From: Candidatus Omnitrophota bacterium | GTDB lineage: Bacteria > Omnitrophota > Gorgyraeia > Duberdicusellales > 4484-171 | Assembly (NCBI GenBank): GCA_016939345.1 | Contig: JAFGHG010000221.1 | Span: forward strand, 1 to 8,638 | DNA length: 8,638 bases | Reading direction: 5' to 3' | Part shown: positions 1 to 6,080 of the stretch, piece after piece | Layout: every line of letters starts with the position of its first letter | Position numbering within the stretch: position 1 is the stretch's first letter | The notes under the pieces: generated by a model | Seen by the model: only the letters and a program-made list of their open reading frames with translations | Databases searched by the model: none | What the model was told of the DNA's origin: nothing | Position numbers and translations under genes: made by a program

Positions 1-34
1 ATTGTTGAAATATGAGCGGCAGGTTACATTTTAA
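1..34 (+). CDS. possible 3' tail of an upstream gene
   Basis: The second forward frame is open from the left edge and ends with TAA at 32-34, giving ten residues (LLKYERQVTF). The stop overlaps the ATG of the next small ORF by one base (TAATG), an arrangement common in coupled bacterial genes. Ten codons are too few to identify a protein or even to be sure the frame is coding. The rightward terminator-like hairpin at 130-170 agrees with a rightward transcript ending here. Confidence 0.2.
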   Translation, partial: LLKYERQVTF

Positions 35-126
35 TGGAGGACCCAAAAAACTCAAAAAAGTCTGCTTCTTTTCAAATTGGCGCAATGCCGAATGACAAAA
101 ACATGACCTACAAGAAAGTAGGATAG
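34..126 (+). CDS. possible small protein, 30 aa, function unknown
   Basis: An ATG at 34 opens a 30-codon frame that ends with TAG at 124-126. The product starts MEDPKNSKKS and ends NMTYKKVG; it is hydrophilic and lysine-rich, with no membrane segment or signal peptide. Its ATG overlaps the stop of the preceding frame by one base, which could allow translational coupling. The only Shine-Dalgarno candidate is a weak GGCAGG at 18-23, about ten bases ahead. A terminator-like hairpin follows a few bases after the stop. I recognise no family. It could equally be 3' untranslated sequence of the upstream gene. Confidence 0.25.
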   Translation: MEDPKNSKKSASFQIGAMPNDKNMTYKKVG

Positions 127-129
127 ACC

Positions 130-170
130 AGGCTGTTGAAAGTTGAGAAATGAGTAAACAGCCTTTTCTT
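130..170 (+). terminator. probable intrinsic terminator of the upstream unit
   Basis: AGGCTGTT (130-137) is perfectly complementary to AACAGCCT (157-164), giving an 8-bp stem with a 19-base loop, followed by a T-rich run (164-170, TTTTCTT). The loop is long and the T-run is broken by one C, so it may be a modest terminator. It would separate the upstream unit from the riboswitch-controlled gene. Confidence 0.5.
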
Positions 171-215
171 ATTTACCAAAGAATTAAAACGGTTTCAAAA
201 AGTTAGATTCTCAGC

Positions 216-244
216 TTGGAAATATTTGCTTTTCGGGGTAAAGT
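216..244 (+). promoter_or_regulatory. candidate sigma-70-type promoter for the riboswitch transcript
   Basis: TTGGAA (216-221) and TAAAGT (239-244) each match the -35 and -10 consensus at four of six positions and are separated by exactly 17 bases. The predicted start near 251 lies just ahead of the aptamer, where a riboswitch leader should begin. The position is what makes the call plausible; the boxes alone are weak. Confidence 0.35.
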
Positions 245-250
245 TAAATA

Positions 251-332
251 CAGAGACACATTGGCAAACTAAGGGCAACCTTAGGGCGCAAAGCTTCCGG
301 TCTTAAGAAAAATAAAAAGATAGCGGGGCCGC
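251..332 (+). promoter_or_regulatory. cyclic-di-GMP-I (GEMM) riboswitch aptamer
   Basis: The conserved core of the GEMM class is present in order. GGCAAAC (263-269) carries the two guanines that in the Vc2 aptamer include ligand-binding G20. A perfect 6-bp hairpin CTAAGG-GCAA-CCTTAG (269-284) has the GNRA tetraloop that docks in the tertiary structure. GGGCGCAAAGC (284-294) contains the adenine equivalent to Vc2 A47, which stacks between the ligand bases. CCGG (297-300) leads into a short stem TCTT/AAGA (301-304 with 317-320), followed by TAGCGGGG (321-328). The G20 position is G, as in c-di-GMP binders; the cGAMP-selective variants known from Geobacter have A there. I cannot draw a strong closing P1 helix, so the outer boundaries are approximate. 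The aptamer lies directly ahead of an intrinsic terminator and the long secreted-protein gene, so it most likely controls that gene by transcription attenuation. Confidence 0.9.
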
Positions 333-361
333 AGCAGGAGATAACATTAGAACCCTAAGGT
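278..361 (+). promoter_or_regulatory. candidate antiterminator pairing (278-286 with 353-361)
   Basis: ACCTTAGGG (278-286), made of the 3' arm of the aptamer's GNRA hairpin plus the adjoining GGG, is a perfect 9-base complement of CCCTAAGGT (353-361), the 5' arm of the terminator. Forming this helix would break both the aptamer stem and the terminator. The simple reading is that ligand-bound aptamer frees the terminator arm (OFF with c-di-GMP) while unbound RNA can antiterminate. The direction of the response is inference from pairing only. Confidence 0.5.
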
Positions 362-387
362 GACTAAAAGTTGCTTTAGGGTTTTTT
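351..387 (+). terminator. riboswitch expression-platform intrinsic terminator
   Basis: AACCCTAAGG (351-360) pairs with CTTTAGGGTT (374-383) in a 10-bp stem containing one G-U pair and a 13-base loop. The last two T of the stem run into an uninterrupted six-T tract (382-387). It lies some 20 bases after the aptamer and 49 bases before the start codon, with no gene in between, so it can only serve attenuation of the downstream gene. Confidence 0.9.
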
Positions 388-425
388 AATATAGATAAAA
401 ATTTAGGGTATACGCAACACAAAAA

Positions 426-431
426 GTGAGG
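426..431 (+). promoter_or_regulatory. ribosome binding site of the long secreted-protein gene
   Basis: GTGAGG (426-431) lies five bases ahead of the ATG at 437 and matches the anti-Shine-Dalgarno core. It supports that ATG as the start; the signal peptide that follows at the right distance supports it independently. Confidence 0.65.
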
Positions 432-436
432 TTTTT

Positions 437-3400
437 ATGTTGTATATACCCGGAACCTTCCGAAAAAATAGATTTCCTAGACAATCTGAAATATTAGTTT
501 TCATACTGGCTTTGTTTTTAGCGCCTTTAAGTTTTACAGCCAAAGCTGATAGTCAACAAGTTAATCTTTTGCAGAACCCCGATTTTGAAAGCGGCTTCGA
601 CAGCTGGAAAATAACCTCTAACAGTGCAGATTCCCAGGAAAATATAGTTTATAAAGGATGCTATGAAGGTGCATGTCTGGAATTTATTCCCGGCAGCGGC
701 ACTATCCAGCAAATAACCCAGGTAATAAGCGGGCTTACACCGGGAAGCGATTACTCCTTTTCCCTAAAATATAAAACTTCAGAATCGCACTATGGTTTTT
801 TCAGGGTCAAAGATCTTGACTGGCGCATCCAGGGCAGTGCTTTGCAGGAAAAGACTTTAGTAGATGGTATTTTCCATGGAGACGGCGAGTGGATCAGTAC
901 CGGAACAATATTTCATATACCGGTTTTTGATGATTCAGGAGCCGCAACCATAGGCCACCGCTACAGCATAACAATTTATGGACATTACCCCTATGAGAAT
1001 AATGATCCGGTTTATTATGATAATATTGAAGTCAAAAAAGGAAACTGGTTTTTTGATGCCTTTGGCTGTAAGGATGAACCTGGTTCGGCTTATATTGATT
1101 TTGGCCCCGCAGACAAAAAGAGTAATCCCTACATTTCTTATAGCCGGCAAGCCCTTGATGAGGGTGGGGTTGTCAGCGGTATAACATACAGGAACCTTCA
1201 GCCCAGAAGATATGTGCCTTTTAAAGGAGACCCAGCCTGCAGACCCAGCCAATATGATGGCGATTGCCTTATTGATCCCGAGAGCCCTGATTGCAGCTGT
1301 GAAGAGGCCGACAAAGAAGGATTGATACTGGAATTTCCTGCTTTTAACGTAGACGCAGAAGGCTATCCCTTAAGCCCTATGCTGCTTGAGATAAGCTATC
1401 GCGACCTCGTGGATGATACCTATGGAGGCTCTGTAACTTCAGCTAACCACAGGGTCAAGGTATATTCAAAAATAGGCTTTGTCTGTAATGACCCAAGAGT
1501 AGCAAAAGATAAAGACTATCTGGCAGTTACATCTTTGCCCGGCCACAATGATCTTTTTTGGAAATACAGCCAGTATGCTTTTAATGTAAAAAGTGAATTC
1601 CCTATGCTTAAAGCAATAGACGGAAAGTTTACCTTTAAAATAGAGATGCCTTCCATAGGCTGGGTAGACAGAAGCCTGGTAATGCCTTTAGATTATGTTA
1701 GTCTAAATGTCATATCTGAGGACCAGTATCAAGAGTTTACCAATAGAGAAAGGCAGTTAAGCGAGTTCTATGAGGTAACCTTACCGGCTAACAACAAACC
1801 TTTATCTTATGATGTTCCTGCAGAAGACTTGGTTGTTTTTTCAAGAGACCCCATGGAACCTGTTTATGAACATACAAAGCCGCGTTTTGAAGATTTTATT
1901 CTGGTAATGAGCAATGAGCCGATTCTTGAGGCAGGTCCATCGCAGAATACATTTTCTGCGCTTAAAGGAATACAGCCCCAAGCAATAAAATCTATGACAG
2001 CTATTTCAGCCAGAGGCGAAATAGAGCCTTTGAGCTTTGTAATTTATTCAGAAAAAGGATTGGAAGGTTTAAATTTCGAAGCCTCGGAGTTGGTAAACCC
2101 TTCAAAAAACAGCTCTATAACTGATATAGATATTTATCATATTGTTTATGATAAAAAACGACACCTGCCCAGGCCAAACTCTCTTATATATTTTGAGGCT
2201 TATGCTTTGGTCCCTGACCACCTGCAACCGCTATCGACTTTATCTATTCCGGCCGGGACCTCAAAAAGGATATGGCTTAAAGTGAATATTCCCAAAGATA
2301 TTGCTGCAGGAGACTACACCGGTGAAGTCCTGATAAGAGACAGGTTTGGCCAATTGCTTGATGCTTTGCCCATGAAGCTTACTGTCCTTGATTTTGAGCT
2401 CGAGCCATGCCCCTACATTAATTATGTATATCATGATCCTTATTCGCGCACACTTTCTAGCGATTTAAATCAAGCTTTCGCTTTATTCAGAGAAGCTGAC
2501 TTCACTCCCATCATGGATGTTCTGAATATAGGCATGAAAAAAAATTCCAGCAACACAATTGATTTCGATACCGCTGACTTTGAAGATAAGATCGATGAGA
2601 TGATAGACCAGGGACTTATCAAGGATCATTGCATATTATATTTTCCCACTGATATCTGGAACGGAATCTACAAGACTCTATATTACCCGGAATCAGCGAC
2701 TAAAGTTTATGATACCTGGGAAAAATTAAACAAGCCGGATTTCCAGGAGTCTTTTAAAGACCTGATCAGGCTGTTTATGGATATCGGCAGTGACCGGGGA
2801 GTAGAATTTATTTTTTCTGTAAGTGACGAGCCTAATAATTATTCCTGGCCAAGACTTATTTGCGACCGGCTTTTCAGGCTGATCAAAGAAGCCGGCGGAT
2901 TAACAACCGTAACCTACAGCAATAAATGCGACCTTCCGGCTGAAAGCGGAAACTATATTGTGCCCGGAGGGGTCATAGAGCCTTTGACTGACCTGGTAGA
3001 TTACAAAGTATGGGCCGGCACCCATCAAGATGAGGGTTTTTCAAAGAGTAATGGCCAGTTTGGCTATTATACAACCGGCACAACCACATTAAAAAATATG
3101 ATCTATTCGCGTTTTTTACACGGTTTATTGGCTGAAAGAACTGATGCTGATATTATCGGTTCCTATGCCATGGCTGTTTCCATAGTCGATCCTTTTAATG
3201 ATTTTGATTTGCACCCACAATACCGTCATCCTTTCAGCAAACAGGATTATCTTCTTGTCTATCCCGCAAAAGACGGAAGATTTATGCCGACCGTTGACTT
3301 TGAAGGCATAAGAGAAGGAGTAAAAGACGCTAAATATATAAGCACCCTTAAAAAATTGATTAGAGAAAACCCCGATGATCAGTTTGCACAGCAAGCGCAG

Positions 3401-5581
3401 GACTATCTTCAAAGCCTACGAGACAAGATAAGTCCCAGCTATTGGAGCGATTATGCCGGAAAGTCGGATGTTTACGGTTTTTATGATGAAATAATCGAGG
3501 ATTTGTCTAATGCAAGCGATCCTCTTGATTATTCGGCTTTTACCAATATAAGAAACGATATTATAAATTATATTATCAAGCTAAGGCCATCAGCTCCAGT
3601 ACAAGTGACTTCGCCAGGGGATTTTACTGCCAGGGCGGTATTACCAGAAGAGGTGCATTTGAGCTGGAGTTATGGTTTTAGCAAAACAATAGGCTTTATG
3701 ATCTGGCGTAAAGATCTTGAGCAAGACCTTCCTTTTACGGTTATTGCCCTCATTGGTCCTAATACCCGCATGCAGGTTGATAAGTACAGATTAACACCTA
3801 AGACAAGATATCAATACCGGATTCAGGCTTTTACAGAGTCAGGCCGTTCAGATTACAGCTTTGCTGAGGTTACAACCCCTGGTTATAATCAGCCGCCGGT
3901 ATTTGAACTGATAGATAATCAAGAAGTTGACGCAGGAAATTTACTTGAACTTACTGTTTCCGCTTCTGATCCTGACGCAGATGTCCTAACTTATTCTGCC
4001 CAAAACCTTCCTGAAGGAGCAACCTTCATCAACCAGTTTTTAAGCTGGAGGCCGGCGTCTGATCAGGTCGGCACTTATGATGTTACTTTTTTAGTATCCG
4101 ATGGTGAACTTTCTGACAGTGCAACAATAAGCATTACAGTAAATGAAGTAATAGAGCCTATAGATGCACCTACTTATCTAACAGGGGTGCCTATGTCTTC
4201 AGGAAACATCTATATGTTCTGGAAGGACAATTCTGACAACGAAGACGGTTTTATCATCGAACGAGGCCTGGATGATGTAAGTTTTGAAGAAATAACCAGA
4301 GTAGTTGAGAATAAGCAGTACTTTATTGACAGAGACGTAAACGTTGGCATTGAGTATTATTACCGTGTCAGGGCTTTTAATGTCCAGACTTATTCGGGAT
4401 ATTCTAATGTAATTAAGCTTATGATTGAACCAGAAAAGACCAACCATCCTCCTGTTCTTGATAGAGTCCAAGACTTGCAGGTAACGGAAGGAGAGAGAAA
4501 AGAGGTTATCATCAGAGCCAGCGATCCCGATGAAGGAGACAGCCTGACCTTTAGTTTAGAAAATAACCCTTATTTTATAAGACTGATAAATAACCAGGCT
4601 GGCAGCGTTACATTGGCTGTTCAGCCGGGTTTTTTAGACCAGGGAATTTATTCTGATATAAAAATCAGGGTTCAAGATAACGCAGAGCCTAGCTTAGGGG
4701 ATGAAGAATTATTTACGGTTACTGTGGGGGACAGTAATCGTAAACCAGTTTTAGAGCCTTTAGAAAATCAGCGGGTAGCTGTGGGTGGAGAACTGATATT
4801 AAAAATCAGGGCAGCAGATCCGGATAGCAATCATTTGACTTTTTCAACCGGAGAACTCCCTCAAGGAGCGGCTTTCATAGATAATAATGATAATACTGCT
4901 ACATTCAGCTTCAGGCCGGCAATTAATCAAGTAAAGGTTCACAGAGTTGTTTTCAGTGTTTCCGACGGCAGACTTTCAGATTCCATTACAATAGATATTG
5001 AAGTCTATGCAAAGAATAGGCCTCCGGTTATGAATGAATTAAATTATTGGACCACAGTCGAAGGTTATCTTATGAGTACGAAAGTCTCAGCTACTGACCC
5101 GGACAATGACCCTTTAACCTTATCTGTTGAGAATTTGCCAAGAGGGGCTACTTTTGTTGATAATGGAAATGGCAGCGGCTTATTTTCCTGGAAGCCGGGA
5201 TGGGATCAAGCAGGAAAATATCAGATTATTTTTACTGCCAGCGACGGCAGCTTAAGCGACTCAAAGCCTTTCAACATCACTGTTGGTAATCAGAACTATG
5301 CCCCGACTTTTAATCCCATAAGCGATAAGCAGGCCATAGCCGGGGGATTACTGGAGTTTACAATATCAGCTAAGGACCGGGAAAACGATCCTTTGACTTT
5401 AAGCGTTAGCAGTTTGCCACAAGGAGCCAGTTTCGTTGATCATGGTAATGGAAGGGGGACATTTTCTTGGAGACCCGGCCAGGGCCAGGCAGGCGAGCAT
5501 CTGGTAATATTCAATGTCAGCGATGGTAGTCTGAGTTATTACAAGATCCTTAAGATAAGTGTTACTGTCTTAAAACAGTAA
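437..5581 (+). CDS. giant secreted DUF4091/GH123-like protein with CBM, FN3 and Ig-like domains
   Basis: This 1714-residue protein is probably exported and glycan-active. Residues 1-37 look like a Sec signal peptide: basic start, hydrophobic core LVFILALFLAPL, AKA cleavage motif at 35-37. Residues about 42-203 resemble a CBM4/9-type galactose-binding-like sandwich (NLLQNPDFESG start, YYDNIEV end). Residues 204-480 are unassigned and include a Cys-rich segment (C268, C277, C286, C288 around a DGD). Residues about 500-655 resemble the beta-sandwich that precedes GH123/DUF4091 cores (GDYTGE near 628). Residues about 656-1045 resemble the catalytic barrel: SDEPNN has D797-E798, matching the Asp-Glu pair used by GH123 N-acetylgalactosaminidases, and FEGIREGVKDAKY near 955-967 is the DUF4091-type C-terminal signature. 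FN3 domains follow at about 1052-1147 and 1243-1333, with Ig-like domains at 1151-1240 and from 1336 to the end. No LPXTG, PEP-CTERM or membrane anchor is seen. It lies behind the c-di-GMP riboswitch. Substrate cannot be deduced; GH123-like activity is family inference. Confidence 0.85.
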   Translation: MLYIPGTFRKNRFPRQSEILVFILALFLAPLSFTAKADSQQVNLLQNPDFESGFDSWKITSNSADSQENIVYKGCYEGACLEFIPGSGTIQQITQVISGLTPGSDYSFSLKYKTSESHYGFFRVKDLDWRIQGSALQEKTLVDGIFHGDGEWISTGTIFHIPVFDDSGAATIGHRYSITIYGHYPYENNDPVYYDNIEVKKGNWFFDAFGCKDEPGSAYIDFGPADKKSNPYISYSRQALDEGGVVSGITYRNLQPRRYVPFKGDPACRPSQYDGDCLIDPESPDCSCEEADKEGLILEFPAFNVDAEGYPLSPMLLEISYRDLVDDTYGGSVTSANHRVKVYSKIGFVCNDPRVAKDKDYLAVTSLPGHNDLFWKYSQYAFNVKSEFPMLKAIDGKFTFKIEMPSIGWVDRSLVMPLDYVSLNVISEDQYQEFTNRERQLSEFYEVTLPANNKPLSYDVPAEDLVVFSRDPMEPVYEHTKPRFEDFILVMSNEPILEAGPSQNTFSALKGIQPQAIKSMTAISARGEIEPLSFVIYSEKGLEGLNFEASELVNPSKNSSITDIDIYHIVYDKKRHLPRPNSLIYFEAYALVPDHLQPLSTLSIPAGTSKRIWLKVNIPKDIAAGDYTGEVLIRDRFGQLLDALPMKLTVLDFELEPCPYINYVYHDPYSRTLSSDLNQAFALFREADFTPIMDVLNIGMKKNSSNTIDFDTADFEDKIDEMIDQGLIKDHCILYFPTDIWNGIYKTLYYPESATKVYDTWEKLNKPDFQESFKDLIRLFMDIGSDRGVEFIFSVSDEPNNYSWPRLICDRLFRLIKEAGGLTTVTYSNKCDLPAESGNYIVPGGVIEPLTDLVDYKVWAGTHQDEGFSKSNGQFGYYTTGTTTLKNMIYSRFLHGLLAERTDADIIGSYAMAVSIVDPFNDFDLHPQYRHPFSKQDYLLVYPAKDGRFMPTVDFEGIREGVKDAKYISTLKKLIRENPDDQFAQQAQDYLQSLRDKISPSYWSDYAGKSDVYGFYDEIIEDLSNASDPLDYSAFTNIRNDIINYIIKLRPSAPVQVTSPGDFTARAVLPEEVHLSWSYGFSKTIGFMIWRKDLEQDLPFTVIALIGPNTRMQVDKYRLTPKTRYQYRIQAFTESGRSDYSFAEVTTPGYNQPPVFELIDNQEVDAGNLLELTVSASDPDADVLTYSAQNLPEGATFINQFLSWRPASDQVGTYDVTFLVSDGELSDSATISITVNEVIEPIDAPTYLTGVPMSSGNIYMFWKDNSDNEDGFIIERGLDDVSFEEITRVVENKQYFIDRDVNVGIEYYYRVRAFNVQTYSGYSNVIKLMIEPEKTNHPPVLDRVQDLQVTEGERKEVIIRASDPDEGDSLTFSLENNPYFIRLINNQAGSVTLAVQPGFLDQGIYSDIKIRVQDNAEPSLGDEELFTVTVGDSNRKPVLEPLENQRVAVGGELILKIRAADPDSNHLTFSTGELPQGAAFIDNNDNTATFSFRPAINQVKVHRVVFSVSDGRLSDSITIDIEVYAKNRPPVMNELNYWTTVEGYLMSTKVSATDPDNDPLTLSVENLPRGATFVDNGNGSGLFSWKPGWDQAGKYQIIFTASDGSLSDSKPFNITVGNQNYAPTFNPISDKQAIAGGLLEFTISAKDRENDPLTLSVSSLPQGASFVDHGNGRGTFSWRPGQGQAGEHLVIFNVSDGSLSYYKILKISVTVLKQ
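3887..5578 (+). repeat. Ig-like (He_PIG/cadherin-like) domain repeats in the secreted protein
   Basis: Five protein-level repeats of about 92-98 residues begin at residues 1151, 1336, 1434, 1527 and 1620, each with an Asn-x-x-Pro start (NQPPV, NHPPV, NRKPV, NRPPV, NYAPT). An FN3 domain separates the first from the other four, which are head to tail. Shared landmarks are an Asp-rich loop (DPDAD, DPDEG, DPDSN, DPDND, DRENDP), LPxGAxF, a WRP/WKP turn, and VSDGxLS near the end. The second unit is the most diverged and lacks LPxGA and VSDG. At the DNA level the copies are clearly diverged, so this is an old duplication, not a recent tandem repeat. Such domains usually act as spacers or adhesive stalks; the Asp-rich loops could bind calcium. 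Confidence 0.85.
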
Positions 5582-5698
5582 TAAAAGCCATAATCAGTAA
5601 ACATAATCAAAGGTTTTTGAAGGCCGCAAATTATTTGCTTGTTATTGTCTGCTTTATAGGGTAAACTTTCATGAGGTTTATTTGAACTAGTCGCTACT

Positions 5699-5727
5699 TT
5701 CTTTTAGGCTTAAGCTGAGCCTATAAT
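5699..5727 (+). promoter_or_regulatory. candidate promoter for the IPT/TIG-like gene
   Basis: A perfect -10 hexamer TATAAT lies at 5722-5727, 23 bases before the ATG at 5751. The -35 position 17 bases upstream reads TTCTTT, a poor match, and no extended -10 TG is present. In AT-rich DNA a perfect TATAAT can arise by chance, so this is tentative. It overlaps the hairpin at 5705-5723. Confidence 0.25.
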
Positions 5728-5731
5728 TTTT
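5705..5731 (+). terminator. hairpin with T-rich tail after the secreted-protein gene
   Basis: TAGGCT (5705-5710) pairs with AGCCTA (5718-5723) around a seven-base loop, and after TAA comes a run of five T (5727-5731). It could be a weak terminator for the long upstream transcript, 124 bases after its stop, or only a leader structure of the next gene. The stem is short and the T-run does not start right at its base. The rest of 5582-5704 contains no gene or other convincing structure. Confidence 0.3.
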
Positions 5732-5750
5732 AAAGGATAATCTTGGGGTC

Positions 5751-6038
5751 ATGGAAGCAAGCTTTTCTGATTTCATTTTCGAAAATACCGGCGGGACAAA
5801 GATTGATAAAGCCAGGGCCGGCACCTCTATAAGGATTAAGGCAAGAGACTTAACAGGTTATCCCCGGCCAAAGGTCCTTTTCTACGGCAAAAGATGCCAT
5901 ACTTATGCTGAAATCATACAGGTCGATCCAGGCGGCGTGGTATTCAGAGTCCCAAAGCTTGACAATCCAGGCTGGTATAAAGTAAAGGTCCAAACCAGAT
6001 CAGGCTGGAGCAATGAACAGACCTTCTTTTGCTGTTAA
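5751..6038 (+). CDS. small stand-alone IPT/TIG-like beta-sandwich protein
   Basis: The 95-residue product has the layout of one IPT/TIG immunoglobulin-like domain: GTSIRIKARDL near residues 24-34 (strand and loop after the usual Gly-Thr), KVLFYGKR (the position of the typical V-x-FG strand), a V-x-F-x-VP segment near 64-69, then GWYKVKVQTRSGWSNEQTFF, the classical G-x-Y-x-V-x-V-x-T-x-x-G end. There is no signal peptide or membrane segment, so the product would stay in the cytoplasm, which is odd for a domain mostly found in exported or multidomain proteins. It ends in two cysteines. The start is the only ATG in this frame after the stop at 5724; the nearest Shine-Dalgarno (AAAGGA, 5732-5737) is a long 13 bases away and a GGGG run sits too close, so translation may be weak. 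It is in a different frame from the upstream gene and convergent with the phosphorylase, 40 bases apart. It may be a remnant of a larger gene. Confidence 0.55.
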   Translation: MEASFSDFIFENTGGTKIDKARAGTSIRIKARDLTGYPRPKVLFYGKRCHTYAEIIQVDPGGVVFRVPKLDNPGWYKVKVQTRSGWSNEQTFFCC

Positions 6039-6049
6039 ATCCTAACCTT

Positions 6050-6080
6050 AAATTAAACCAGTTACCTTTATTAATTTTTT
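6050..6080 (+). terminator. weak AT-only hairpin between convergent genes
   Basis: AAATTAA (6050-6056) is complementary to TTAATTT (6071-6077) around a 14-base loop, and T continues to 6080. It lies between the stop of the small IPT/TIG-like gene and the stop of the opposing phosphorylase gene, where a terminator is expected. The stem has no G-C pair, so its strength is doubtful. Confidence 0.22.

Noticed and set aside
107..122. Small hairpin CCTAC-AAGAAA-GTAGG, considered as a second GEMM aptamer
   Set aside because: The flanking sequence lacks GGCAAAC and GCGCAAAGC, and the region overlaps the small candidate ORF.
336..363. AGGAG (336-340) followed by ATT and a short frame ending in TGA, as a possible leader peptide
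   Set aside because: It would need a rare ATT start and encode only five residues; the purine run is adequately explained as linker between aptamer and terminator.
935..1252. 105-codon open frame on the minus strand inside the long secreted-protein gene
   Set aside because: It is antisense to clearly coding sequence with CBM-like and downstream domains, and its product shows no recognisable domain. Similar short frames at 527-712, 978-1184, 3125-3412, 4199-4471 and 7484-7666 are rejected for the same reason.
4442..5578. Head-to-tail Ig units considered as DNA repeats or a CRISPR-like array
   Set aside because: The similarity is at protein level with units of about 280 bases and clear DNA divergence; there are no short identical repeats or spacers.
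5626..5638. Inverted repeat GCAAATTATTTGC after the long gene
   Set aside because: Five base pairs with a three-base loop and no T-run next to it; too weak to call a terminator or an operator.
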